From Aquimarina sp. AU474 (GTDB taxonomy: Bacteria > Bacteroidota > Bacteroidia > Flavobacteriales > Flavobacteriaceae), in assembly GCF_900312815.1 (NCBI RefSeq), contig NZ_OMPE01000008.1, positions 786,591-850,590 of the forward strand: a stretch of 64,000 nt of DNA, written 5' to 3'. This document shows, piece by piece, positions 34,703-43,833 of the stretch; the first letter of the stretch is position 1, and each line of letters begins with the position of its first letter. The translations under genes and the position numbers were made by a program. The notes beneath the pieces were generated by a model. The model did not search any database and was not told the DNA's origin. It was given only the letters and a program-made list of their open reading frames with translations.

Positions 34703-34868
34703 AAAAAAAGCCTGCACTAGTAAAGGTTCTGTATAAACTCTGTAAAAACAGGTTTAGGGCTAACAAATTGCTCAAGAATCCGCTCAATGGCGGCGCGCTT
34801 TTACAACTTAAACTCACCCTTTTTAATTAATTCTTGTTGAGTTTATCAAAATTACAACTAGTGCAGGC
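34703..34868 (-). ncRNA. ssrS: 6S RNA candidate
   Basis: A transcript of about 160 nt on the minus strand is closed by a perfect 12-bp stem: GCCTGCACTAGT near the 5' end (34857-34868) pairs with ACTAGTGCAGGC (34710-34721), followed by seven T residues as a terminator. An inner helix AAACTCA/TGAGTTT and a large central unpaired part fit the rod-with-bubble shape of 6S RNA, which sequesters RNA polymerase. It lies immediately downstream of zapA, where 6S RNA is also found in gamma-proteobacteria. I did not run a covariance model, so the identity rests on shape and position. Confidence 0.7.
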
Positions 34869-34894
34869 AGTAACCTTATTTATTTTAATGAACG

Positions 34895-35185
34895 TTATGA
34901 CATATGGTCCTGTAACAAATCGCTAAGCGCACTTAGTCTATTTGCAACGGTATCCATATCATCATCTTTATCTATTACTTTTTGTTCGACCTGAGCAGCA
35001 AATTGTAACGCACACATAGCTAATACATCCTGCTTATCTCTAACGGCATAACTTTGCTCAAATTGTTTTATCATAGCATCTATCTTTTTCGCTGCTTTTC
35101 GCAAACCTTCTTCCTGATCAGGGTTTATGGTTAACGGATATACACGATCTGCTATTGATAATTTGATTTTAAGCTTTTCTGCCAT
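34895..35185 (-). CDS. zapA: Cell division protein ZapA
   Basis: 96 residues. It starts MAEKLKIKLSIADRVYPL and has the ZapA core EEGLRKAAKKIDAMIKQFEQ, followed by a helix rich in Ala/Gln and a Leu-rich C-terminal coiled coil. ZapA binds FtsZ and bundles protofilaments at the division site. It starts 7 nt after an upstream coiled-coil gene and sits directly before the 6S RNA candidate, so the three probably share a transcript. Confidence 0.88.
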   Translation of the reverse strand: MAEKLKIKLSIADRVYPLTINPDQEEGLRKAAKKIDAMIKQFEQSYAVRDKQDVLAMCALQFAAQVEQKVIDKDDDMDTVANRLSALSDLLQDHMS

Positions 35186-35192
35186 ATATAAC

Positions 35193-35483
35193 TTATTCAG
35201 AGAGTTGCGCTATACACATATCTATCTCTCTTATTAAAGCGTTTATTTTGAGTTTGGTCTCCCTTTTATATTCATCACTGCCTAGTATTGCATTAGCATT
35301 TTTGAGTGCACTAAATTTCTCCTCCCAATGCTTTAATTGATTATCCTGAAGTTTAGATTTTGCCTCTAACTCTTGTATTTTATCTTTAAGACTAGCCGTT
35401 TGCTGCTTCATTAATTCATACTTATGCAGCAGCTTGCTTATCCTATTCTCAAGAGAATCAACAATTTCAATCAAATCACTCAT
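35193..35483 (-). CDS. Small coiled-coil protein in the zapA operon
   Basis: 96 residues, almost entirely coiled coil (heptads through residues about 5-55), then a short helical C-terminus. There is no signal peptide or membrane helix. Its position directly ahead of zapA, its size and its coiled-coil nature make a divisome role similar to ZapB plausible, but I see no diagnostic motif. A good promoter lies upstream at 35513-35544. Confidence 0.75.
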   Translation of the reverse strand: MSDLIEIVDSLENRISKLLHKYELMKQQTASLKDKIQELEAKSKLQDNQLKHWEEKFSALKNANAILGSDEYKRETKLKINALIREIDMCIAQLSE

Positions 35484-35512
35484 TAATAAATTTTACACAA
35501 TACTTCGTTACA

Positions 35513-35544
35513 CAAAGTTAACATACCAATTGAAAAAACCCAAT
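35513..35544 (-). promoter_or_regulatory. Promoter of the coiled-coil/zapA/6S unit
   Basis: On the minus strand ATTG and a perfect -7 box, TAACTTTG, are separated by 20 nt. The start codon of the coiled-coil gene is about 30 nt downstream of the -7 box. Confidence 0.6.
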
Positions 35545-35581
35545 AGTTTTTAAACTAATTTTAAAGCCAATGTTTATTAAT

Positions 35582-36703
35582 CTATAACTCCGAAATTTCA
35601 GTCACTTTGGTAAGTGCAGAAGCAATTATTTGATGCATGTCGTAATAACGATATTCTGCTAACCTACCACCAAAGATGATATTTTGCATCCCTTTTGCCT
35701 CTTCTTTGTATTTTTTATAAATCCTTTGATTGTCATCATTATTTATTGGATAGTATGCTTCTTTGGTTCTGTCCCAATTTTCGGGGTACTCTCGGGTAAT
35801 AATTGTTTTGGGCTGTTTTCCAAACTCGAAATGTTTATGTTCAATTATTCTTGTAAATGCATATTCACTATCATTATAATTCACTACTGCATTTCCTTGA
35901 TAATTATCTATCTCCTTTAATTCATGTTCAAAACGTAATGATCTATATTCTAACTGGCCGTATTTATAGTCAAAAAATTCATCTATTTTTCCTGTATATA
36001 CCACTTTATCAGCCAAAGATTCTAATTGAACCCTATCTTCAAAAAAATCAATATTAGTTTTTGTTTCTATTCCTGATAGCAATCCTTCAATAATTGTATT
36101 GTATCCTCCTATAGGAATACCCTGATAGATATCATTAAAATAGTTGTTATCATATGTATACCTTACTGGTAGCCGTTTAATTATAAACGCAGGAAGCTCT
36201 GTAGCTTTTTTACCCCATTGCTTCTCTGTATATTCTTTGATAAAAGTTTCATAAATATCTTTACCGGCCAACGATAAAGCTTGTTCTTCTAAGTTTTTGG
36301 GAGACTTAGTACCATATTTTGCAATTTGTTCATTAATTACCGCTTTTGCCTCTTCTGGAGTTTTGGTACCCCATAATTGATAAAACGTATTCATATTAAA
36401 AGGCAAATTGTACAATTTACCTTTAGATAATGAGAGCGGAGAATTAATATAATTATTAAATGTTGCAAATTGATTTACATAATCCCATATTTTCTTATCA
36501 TTAGTATGAAATATATGTGCTCCGTATTTGTGTACATTAATCCCTTCCTTTTTTTCGCAATAGACGTTACCTCCAAGGTGATCTCGTTTATCAATAACCA
36601 GACATTTCTTATTTCTCTTAGTCATTTCGTGAGCAAAAACACTTCCAAATAAGCCCGCTCCTACTATTAAATAATCATATTTTTTCTCGTTCACTTCCAA
36701 CAT
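35582..36703 (-). CDS. glf: UDP-galactopyranose mutase
   Basis: 373 residues. It starts with a Rossmann FAD-binding motif (YLIVGAGLFGSVFAHE), followed by DKRDHLGGNVY and YGAHIFHTND, which are diagnostic for this enzyme. Further family segments are FIKEYTEKQWG and the C-terminal GRLAEYRYYDMHQ. It converts UDP-galactopyranose to UDP-galactofuranose, using reduced FAD as a nucleophile. It is divergent from a gene that looks like a galactofuranosyltransferase, which would use its product in surface polysaccharide. Confidence 0.97.
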   Translation of the reverse strand: MLEVNEKKYDYLIVGAGLFGSVFAHEMTKRNKKCLVIDKRDHLGGNVYCEKKEGINVHKYGAHIFHTNDKKIWDYVNQFATFNNYINSPLSLSKGKLYNLPFNMNTFYQLWGTKTPEEAKAVINEQIAKYGTKSPKNLEEQALSLAGKDIYETFIKEYTEKQWGKKATELPAFIIKRLPVRYTYDNNYFNDIYQGIPIGGYNTIIEGLLSGIETKTNIDFFEDRVQLESLADKVVYTGKIDEFFDYKYGQLEYRSLRFEHELKEIDNYQGNAVVNYNDSEYAFTRIIEHKHFEFGKQPKTIITREYPENWDRTKEAYYPINNDDNQRIYKKYKEEAKGMQNIIFGGRLAEYRYYDMHQIIASALTKVTEISEL

Positions 36704-36875
36704 TTTTATAATTTTCTCGCTGTCTAATCATTTACCAATGGTCAAATCTAAGGTTTTATGGTCAATCAACCTTTAGCATTATTCATCAATTAATAATCAC
36801 GGCAATTATCTTAATAATATATAGTATAAAAAAATAAAATGTATGTATCTTTCCTTCCAGAAACTAAATTAAAAT

Positions 36876-37922
36876 ATGATAGGTTATTTCATTTCCAGAA
36901 ATTATAAATCTTTATTTAATGCTGCTGGAAAAGCTAAAACTGATTGTGAAGCTATTTTAAAAGAAATGGGGTTTAAAAACCTTGGTTTTAAACAATCTTC
37001 GATTCCGAACTCTGCAATAGGAACCATCAAAAACTTTTTTGGAATAAGTCTCGCTTTACTAAGATTACCTTATAAGAGTACTCTTTGCACCCAATATCCT
37101 TTGAATAAATTTAGAGGTTATGTTATGTTTATGGCTCGTATAAAAAGATGTCGAGTAATAACTATAGTGCATGATGTTAGGTTTCTAAAAGGACGTACAG
37201 GCGACGCCTCAAAAGAATTGAAAAAAATTGTTGGGTCTGATGCTATTATAGTACATAATAATGCAATGAAAAATTGGTTTTTGGAACAAGCAGTAGATAT
37301 TCCAATCATTGTCTTAGGAATATTTGACTATATCTTAAATGATGGCCTACCAAGACAGAATGACACTAACAAAGGTGAGAAACCATATGAAATTGTTTAT
37401 GCAGGAGGCTTTGGTGAAGGTAAAAATTCTTACATTTTCGACTTGGATACACTACATCAGCAGGAGTATAAAATGAAACTTTATGGCATTGGTTTTGATT
37501 ATCAAAAACTAAAAGTACCCAAAGAAGAATCAATTCTATCATATCAAGGTGCGTTTCCTTCAGATGTGGTAGCTTATCGTATTGAGGGGTCTTTTGGTTT
37601 AGTCTGGGATGGTATTTCTACTCAAGAATGTAGTGGTCAATATGGAGAGTATTTAAAATTTAACAACCCGCATAAAACATCTTTATATATCCTATGTGGC
37701 CTGCCCGTAATTGTTTGGGACAAGGCAGCGATTAGTACTTTTATTTTAGAGAATAATTTAGGTATTGCGATATCCAATTTAAAAGATTTAAGTGATGTTT
37801 TAAAAAATTTATCTTTAGAAGATTACCAAAACATGAAAAACAACGTTGATAAGGCACGAACAAAAATAATTTCTGGGGGCTATTTAAATGATGCTGTTAA
37901 TAAAGCATTACAAAGTATTTAA
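36876..37922 (+). CDS. Probable galactofuranosyltransferase (GT-B type)
   Basis: 348 residues. Features include VITIVHDVRFLKG, DAIIVHNNAMKNW, a central beta-strand EIVYAGGFGEGKN and the C-terminal segment FNNPHKTSLYILCGLPVIVW, as in Bacteroidota and enterobacterial beta-1,6-galactofuranosyltransferases. The donor would be UDP-galactofuranose. The divergent neighbour glf makes exactly that sugar nucleotide, which strongly supports the assignment. The acceptor glycan is unknown. No other polysaccharide genes are nearby, so this pair is separate from the main locus. Confidence 0.8.
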   Translation: MIGYFISRNYKSLFNAAGKAKTDCEAILKEMGFKNLGFKQSSIPNSAIGTIKNFFGISLALLRLPYKSTLCTQYPLNKFRGYVMFMARIKRCRVITIVHDVRFLKGRTGDASKELKKIVGSDAIIVHNNAMKNWFLEQAVDIPIIVLGIFDYILNDGLPRQNDTNKGEKPYEIVYAGGFGEGKNSYIFDLDTLHQQEYKMKLYGIGFDYQKLKVPKEESILSYQGAFPSDVVAYRIEGSFGLVWDGISTQECSGQYGEYLKFNNPHKTSLYILCGLPVIVWDKAAISTFILENNLGIAISNLKDLSDVLKNLSLEDYQNMKNNVDKARTKIISGGYLNDAVNKALQSI

Positions 37923-37976
37923 CTCCAAAAAAATAAGTAGTTTTATAGTTAATTAACACATATTTTACAATCGTTT

Positions 37977-39665
37977 ATGTATAAATACATATGGTATATC
38001 ATTTTTGGGATTTCTGTCTGTTATGGCCAAAAAGACATTGCAAAAGGTTACTTTATTCAGCCACTTGATATCCCAATTGTAGTATCAGGAACATTTGGAG
38101 AGCTAAGATCAAACCATTTTCATTCTGGACTAGACATGAAAACCAATGGTGAAGAAGGGCTTAATGTATATGCAACTGCAAAAGGTAGAGTGAGTCGCAT
38201 AAAAGTTTCTCATGGAGGATATGGAAAAGCTTTATATATTATACATCCAAATGGATATACTTCTGTATATGCACATTTAAAAAGGTTTTCTCCAAAAATT
38301 GAAGCCTTTGTAAAAGAACGACAGTATGCAAAAGAATCTTATGAAATAGAACTTTTTCCAAAATCAGATGCTTTACAAGTAAAACAAGGAGATACCATTG
38401 CACTTAGCGGAAATACTGGAGGAAGCTCTGGCCCTCACCTTCATTTTGAAATCAGAGATTCTAGATCTAGGCCTATGAATCCAATGAGTTTTGGAATGGA
38501 TGTTAAGGATACTCAAAAACCAATTGTAAATAGTTTATGGGCATATAGTAAAGACAAAAATGCTCATGTAAATGGAAAGCAAGAGCCTTATAGACTTAAG
38601 CTTACTCCTCAAAAAGATGGTAATTTTAAAGCAGAAAGTATTAATGCCTTGGGTAATATTGGTTTTGGTATTTCTACTATAGACAAACAAGATATGGCCG
38701 CCAATAAAAATGGCATTTATCAAATCCTAACTCAGATTAATGGAAAAGAAAACTTAAAATTTGAAATGAATCGTTTTTCTTTTTCCGAAACACGATATGT
38801 GAACAGGTTAATTGATTATGGCTATTACAAGAGAAACCGTAGTAGAATTAGCAAACTATTTATAGAACCTAATAACCCCTTAACCGTTTTTAAAATTAAA
38901 GAAAACAATGGTTTTGTAAACATTAAAGATAGTCTTTCTTATAGCTACAAAATATTTGTAAAAGATTTTAAAAACAATACAACTGTCATTGATATACCTA
39001 TTGAGGGAAAACAAACTAAAATAGTTACTGCTCCAGACAAACCAGTTACACCAGATTTGGTAGAAGTTAATAAAAACTTCACCTACAACTCAGGTGTTTT
39101 TGATTTGCTAATTCCAAAAGGAAGTGTGTATGAAGATACCTATCTTGATTTATCAGTGAATGGAGAAACTGCTTCAATCCATAATAACGAAACGCCACTA
39201 CACAAGAATATGACCATGGTTTTTGATGTTTCTCGCTATAAAGAAGAAGACAAGAAAAAACTTTATATAGGTAGAGTAAATGGTAAAAATAAACCTTCTT
39301 ATTCTAGAACGTCGAAAAAAGGAAATCGTTTCTCGACAAGAACTAGAACATTTGGTAAATATTCTCTTTTTTCGGATACTCAAAAACCAACTATTGTACC
39401 CATAAATGTCTCTGATAAAAAATGGATTTCTAGTGCTACACATTTAAAAATAAAAATTAACGACTCAGAATCTGGTATAAAAAGCTATCGAGGTACTATC
39501 AACGGTGATTTTATTTTAATGGAATACGATTACAAAACCGGTATGCTAGTTTATGATTTTAATGATAAAATTATTATCGATTCAGAAAATAATTTTAAAC
39601 TTGTGGTGTTAGATAATGTAGGAAATAGAGCAACATTTGAAACAACATTCTTTAGAAAACCTTAA
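37977..39665 (+). CDS. M23 family peptidase, envelope
   Basis: 562 residues with an N-terminal signal sequence (to about CYGQ, residue 17). Residues about 30-170 form a lysostaphin-type peptidase domain with FHSGLDMK (first zinc His and Asp) and PHLHFEIRD (catalytic and zinc His). The rest (about 180-560) is beta-rich without a recognised domain. It probably cuts peptidoglycan cross-links or acts on another envelope peptide. It is followed after 14 nt by a TonB-dependent receptor gene, so the two are co-transcribed; this order is frequent in Flavobacteriia. Confidence 0.9.
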   Translation: MYKYIWYIIFGISVCYGQKDIAKGYFIQPLDIPIVVSGTFGELRSNHFHSGLDMKTNGEEGLNVYATAKGRVSRIKVSHGGYGKALYIIHPNGYTSVYAHLKRFSPKIEAFVKERQYAKESYEIELFPKSDALQVKQGDTIALSGNTGGSSGPHLHFEIRDSRSRPMNPMSFGMDVKDTQKPIVNSLWAYSKDKNAHVNGKQEPYRLKLTPQKDGNFKAESINALGNIGFGISTIDKQDMAANKNGIYQILTQINGKENLKFEMNRFSFSETRYVNRLIDYGYYKRNRSRISKLFIEPNNPLTVFKIKENNGFVNIKDSLSYSYKIFVKDFKNNTTVIDIPIEGKQTKIVTAPDKPVTPDLVEVNKNFTYNSGVFDLLIPKGSVYEDTYLDLSVNGETASIHNNETPLHKNMTMVFDVSRYKEEDKKKLYIGRVNGKNKPSYSRTSKKGNRFSTRTRTFGKYSLFSDTQKPTIVPINVSDKKWISSATHLKIKINDSESGIKSYRGTINGDFILMEYDYKTGMLVYDFNDKIIIDSENNFKLVVLDNVGNRATFETTFFRKP

Positions 39666-39679
39666 AACCTTCTTATTTT

Positions 39680-42151
39680 TTGAAAAATCCCTTTCCGTTT
39701 CTCTTATTAATATTCTTAGTCGTCAATAGCTTTAATGCTTTTGCTCAAACGGCAGTATTAAAAGGAGTCATTCTAGACGAAAACAAAGTTCCTGTACAAG
39801 GAGCAAATGTAACATACAATAAATCTGGAGCACAATCAGATCAAAATGGTGTGTATGCGTTAAGTATCCCAGCAAATCAAGAGGTACAAATAAGTATCAC
39901 ACATATCGCTTTAAAGAGTTTACAGTTTACTATTAATCTTGAAGAAAATCAAGAATATGAACTCAACCCTGTGCTTAACACTAATGTAGAGCAAATAAGT
40001 ACAGTCATAATTTCTGGTCGCGAACGAAAAACAGTTGAAGGAATCATCACATTAGATCCAGAAACTATTAGAACCACTCCATCTGCCAATGCGGGTGTTG
40101 AAGGACTTCTTAAGAGTTTACCTGGAGTAAGCTCTAACAATGAACTGAGTACACAATACTCTGTTCGGGGTGGAAACTTTGACGAAAATCTGGTTTATGT
40201 AAATGAAATTGAAGTCTATCGTCCTTTTTTAATTCGATCAGGACAACAAGAAGGATTAAGTTTTGTGAATACCGATTTAGTGCGCAGTGTAGATTTCTCT
40301 GCAGGAGGGTTTCAAGCAAAATATGGCGATAAACTTTCTTCGGTATTAGATATTACTTATAAAAGACCGACTAGATTAGGAGCTACTATAGATTTAAGTT
40401 TACTAGGTGGTAGTGCATCTGTAGGTGGAATTTCAAAAAACAAAAAACTTTCGGGTATTATTGGCCTTCGGTATAGAGACAATAGTCTATTGGTAAATTC
40501 AAAAGCAACTGAAACTAATTTTCAACCATTATTTGCTGACGTACAAACATATTTGTCTTATAATTTTTCTGATAAATTTGAATTAGGTTTCCTAGGTAAT
40601 CTCGCGATTAATAAATATGATTATCAACCCCTACGAGAACAGGTGAATTTTGGTACGCTACAAACCGTGCAAGCACTTGTTGTTAATTACCAAGGGCAAG
40701 AAGAGGATCGTTATGACACATATTTTGGCGCATTAAAAGGAACCTATAAACCTAATGACAATTTAACTCTTAAACTTATAGGATCTGCTTACCAAACTCA
40801 AGAACAGGAACACTATGATATTCTTGCAGCTTATGCACTAGGTACCGTTAATACCGATATTGGAAGTGAAGATCTTGGAGAGGTAGAATTTAGTGAAGGT
40901 ATAGGTTCACAACTTACTCATGCCCGTAATGATCTTGATGCCTTAATATTTAATTTAGAACACAAAGGAACTTATATTACTGATAATCATCAATTTGATT
41001 GGGGTGTTAAATATACCCATGAAGACATTAGAGACCGTTTACAAGAATTTGAAATTATAGATTCTGCTGGGTTTTCGATAAGACCTCCTATCATTGATAT
41101 TGTAAATGACCAACCCTATACTCCATTCGCTAGCCCAATTGTTCCTTTTGTAAGCATAAGAGCTACCAACGATGCGCAAATTGATCGTATTTCGGGATAT
41201 GCTCAATATAGTATTCGATCTAATATTAAAGAAAATGAGGTATGGGCAAATATCGGTATACGAGCACACAACTGGAATATTTCGGGAAATACTGTAGCTG
41301 GTTCAGATTCACAAATAGTATTTAGTCCTAGAGCTCAAATTGCTATCAAACCCGACTGGGATATTGACATGATTTTTAGAGCATCAGGAGGGCTATACCA
41401 TCAACCACCATTTTATAGAGAGTTAAGAGATTCTCTAGGAGTGGTGCGACCAGAAGTCAAAGCACAACAATCAATACATATTGTCTTAGGCAATGATTAC
41501 AGTTTCAAAATGTGGGATAGACCTTTTATTCTAACCTCCGAAATTTATTACAAAAAACTAACTGACGTTAACCCTTATACTATTGAAAATGTTCGCATTA
41601 GATATAGAGCAAGGAATAATGCCGAAGCTTTTGCTCAAGGTATTGACCTTAGACTTAATGGAGAATTCGTTCCAGGAACAGAAAGCTGGGTTAGCCTAGG
41701 ATATCTAAAAACCGAAGAGAATATTGATGATAGAGGGTATATTTCAAGACCAACAGATCAACGTCTCAAAATAGGTGTGCTTTTACAAGATTATATTCCT
41801 TCAATCCCAAGTTTAAAGGGGTATCTAAATATAGTGTATCAAACAGGAGTTCCTGGTGGATCACCAAGTTATGCAGACCCTTACGAATTTCAATCGAGAT
41901 TACCTGATTATAGAAGAGCAGATCTTGGTGTATCTTATGTCGTCGTTGACGCGAATAAAAGATTAAAGCAGGGTAATTTTTTCAATAATTTTAAAGAATT
42001 TAATCTAGGTTTCGAGATTTACAATCTTTTCGACAACCAAAATTCTATAACCAATACTTTTGTAAGAGATGCTGCCAGTAGAAGACAATTTGCCATCCCT
42101 AATGTTTTGACTCCTAGAGTTTTTAATGTAAGACTTGGCATAAAGTTTTAA
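39680..42151 (+). CDS. TonB-dependent receptor with carboxypeptidase-like regulatory domain
   Basis: 823 residues from a TTG start at 39680. There is no ATG ahead of the clear signal peptide (PFLLLIFLVVNSFNAFAQ), so TTG is chosen. Residues about 25-110 form a carboxypeptidase D regulatory-like beta domain (LKGVILDENKVPVQGANV). A plug domain follows (LLKSLPGVSSNN, YSVRGGNFDENLVYVNEIEV), then a 22-strand barrel ending with the hydrophobic LGIKF typical of outer-membrane proteins. It imports an unknown ligand using TonB energy. The linked M23 gene suggests envelope-associated function rather than a classical polysaccharide utilisation pair; no SusD gene is present. Confidence 0.93.
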   Translation: MKNPFPFLLLIFLVVNSFNAFAQTAVLKGVILDENKVPVQGANVTYNKSGAQSDQNGVYALSIPANQEVQISITHIALKSLQFTINLEENQEYELNPVLNTNVEQISTVIISGRERKTVEGIITLDPETIRTTPSANAGVEGLLKSLPGVSSNNELSTQYSVRGGNFDENLVYVNEIEVYRPFLIRSGQQEGLSFVNTDLVRSVDFSAGGFQAKYGDKLSSVLDITYKRPTRLGATIDLSLLGGSASVGGISKNKKLSGIIGLRYRDNSLLVNSKATETNFQPLFADVQTYLSYNFSDKFELGFLGNLAINKYDYQPLREQVNFGTLQTVQALVVNYQGQEEDRYDTYFGALKGTYKPNDNLTLKLIGSAYQTQEQEHYDILAAYALGTVNTDIGSEDLGEVEFSEGIGSQLTHARNDLDALIFNLEHKGTYITDNHQFDWGVKYTHEDIRDRLQEFEIIDSAGFSIRPPIIDIVNDQPYTPFASPIVPFVSIRATNDAQIDRISGYAQYSIRSNIKENEVWANIGIRAHNWNISGNTVAGSDSQIVFSPRAQIAIKPDWDIDMIFRASGGLYHQPPFYRELRDSLGVVRPEVKAQQSIHIVLGNDYSFKMWDRPFILTSEIYYKKLTDVNPYTIENVRIRYRARNNAEAFAQGIDLRLNGEFVPGTESWVSLGYLKTEENIDDRGYISRPTDQRLKIGVLLQDYIPSIPSLKGYLNIVYQTGVPGGSPSYADPYEFQSRLPDYRRADLGVSYVVVDANKRLKQGNFFNNFKEFNLGFEIYNLFDNQNSITNTFVRDAASRRQFAIPNVLTPRVFNVRLGIKF

Positions 42152-42165
42152 AACTTCAATTTTTA

Positions 42166-42315
42166 TTAATCAAAGCAAGGGTTTTTGGCAAAAGTACCAC
42201 CGCACCCTTCTTTTCCATATATCATTTGTTGAGCTGATTTTTCTAAAATCGTCATTCTTTTAACAACCAAGATATCCTGTAGAGAAATTTCTGTTTTTGC
42301 CAACTTTTTTTTCAT
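42166..42315 (-). CDS. Small 49-residue peptide with two C-terminal cysteines
   Basis: A short gene starting MKKKLAKTEISLQDILV. The N-terminal about 32 residues are charged and helical like a precursor leader (ISLQDILVVKRM). The C-terminal about 14 residues hold G-C-G-G and a second Cys near the end (NPCFD). This is the design of a small Bacteroidota peptide precursor, but it does not belong to the 13.7-14.8 kb family. Its upstream region has a perfect palindrome, ACATGAAT-ACA-ATTCATGT (42369-42387). No enzyme or transporter is adjacent, and translation is not proven. Confidence 0.5.
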   Translation of the reverse strand: MKKKLAKTEISLQDILVVKRMTILEKSAQQMIYGKEGCGGTFAKNPCFD

Positions 42316-42426
42316 GATTCTATCATTTTAAATTATGAAATAGAAAGATACTAAATTAAATATCTAAAACATGAATACAATTCATGTCTTGATAACCTTA
42401 ATTTGTAATCACAAAAAAAAGATGCT

Positions 42427-43575
42427 TTACGCCATAAAATCCTTTATCACCTGCACAACGTAGTCTACCTCTTTCTTGGTATTATATTTTGAAAAAGAAA
42501 AACGTACAGAAGGTTTTTGCAAATCTTCTTCAGACAAAATCTCTGTAAGTACATGAGACCCCTTGCTGCTTCCACTTTGACACGCACTACCTTTAGAACA
42601 GGCAATACCATTAATATCTAAATGAAATAATAAAATTCCGGCTTTTTCATCTGAAATCGGAAGACAAGCATTGATCAATGTATACGTACTATGACCAGCA
42701 TCACAACAATTGGCATTAAACTTAACTCCTTCAATATTAGCTTTTAAAGTATCTACAAAATACTGTTTTAAATCTACAACATAAGCTTGTTCCTCTTCTA
42801 AATTTTCATATGCCAGTTTTAAAGCCTCATCCATCCCTGCTATATTATGTACACTTTCTGTACCTGCTCGATAACCTCGCTCCTGCTCTCCTCCAAAAAT
42901 CAAAGGTCTTAATCCAGAGTTTTTCCTAATATAAGCAAACCCTACACCCTTAGGTCCATGAAATTTATGAGCACTAATTGCGGTAAAATCGACATTTAAT
43001 TCCTTCAAATTTACTTCTAAGTGCCCAACAGATTGCACCATATCACTATGAAACAAAGCTTGATGTTCTTTACATAAATCACCTACTCGTTTTATATCTA
43101 GAATAGTCCCTACCTCATTATTTACGTGCATTAGGCTAACTAAAGTTTGCCCATCAAAAGAGTTTAATAATGATTCTAAATGAGCATAATCAATACTTCC
43201 ATCATTTTGTATATCAACGTAACTTACACGAACATCTTCATTATATACTTCTATTTCTTGTACCGTATGCAATACAGCGTGGTGTTCTATTTTGGATGTA
43301 ATAATATGTTTTACTTTCAAATCCCTAACCGCACTATGAATAGCCAAGTTATCTGCTTCGGTACCTCCAGATGTAAATATGATCTCTGAAGCCTTCACTC
43401 CTAAATAACCAGCTATATTTTTACGAGCTTGTTCTATATGGTTCTTAGCAGAACGTCCAAACCCATGACTAGAAGAGGGATTACCATAATCTTCTTCAAG
43501 AACAGAAATCATTTTTTTGATAACCTCTGGTCTTACCTTTGTTGTTGCTGCACTATCAAAATAAACCTTTTGCAT
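42427..43575 (-). CDS. Cysteine desulfurase (class V aminotransferase fold)
   Basis: 382 residues from the ATG at 43575 (MQKVYFDSAATTKVRP); a TTG three codons upstream is rejected. The PLP-binding Lys lies in SAHKFHGPKGVGF and the catalytic Cys loop is GSACQSGSSKGSHVL, as in NifS/IscS group I enzymes. It removes sulfur from cysteine as a persulfide for Fe-S clusters or tRNA thiolation. The neighbours do not include isc or suf genes, so the acceptor is unclear, and I do not assign a gene name. Confidence 0.93.
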   Translation of the reverse strand: MQKVYFDSAATTKVRPEVIKKMISVLEEDYGNPSSSHGFGRSAKNHIEQARKNIAGYLGVKASEIIFTSGGTEADNLAIHSAVRDLKVKHIITSKIEHHAVLHTVQEIEVYNEDVRVSYVDIQNDGSIDYAHLESLLNSFDGQTLVSLMHVNNEVGTILDIKRVGDLCKEHQALFHSDMVQSVGHLEVNLKELNVDFTAISAHKFHGPKGVGFAYIRKNSGLRPLIFGGEQERGYRAGTESVHNIAGMDEALKLAYENLEEEQAYVVDLKQYFVDTLKANIEGVKFNANCCDAGHSTYTLINACLPISDEKAGILLFHLDINGIACSKGSACQSGSSKGSHVLTEILSEEDLQKPSVRFSFSKYNTKKEVDYVVQVIKDFMA

Positions 43576-43833
43576 GAAAATCAAATAATTTATAATTTAT
43601 ACAAGAAAATAAATCAATTCTGTAAAAACTCACTCCATTTTTTATGGTATCCGTAATTTTTACAATTGCAAAACTAGTTTAAATAAAATTATTTTTCACA
43701 AGACTCGTTATAATCTTTCAATTACTTTATTTTTGTCTGAATTTGTTAAATATTTGGTTTACGAAAACAATTACTATTTTCTTTCGTCTTTAAGTTAGAA
43801 ATTAGATAATCTAAAATAAGTAGCCAAAAATAT

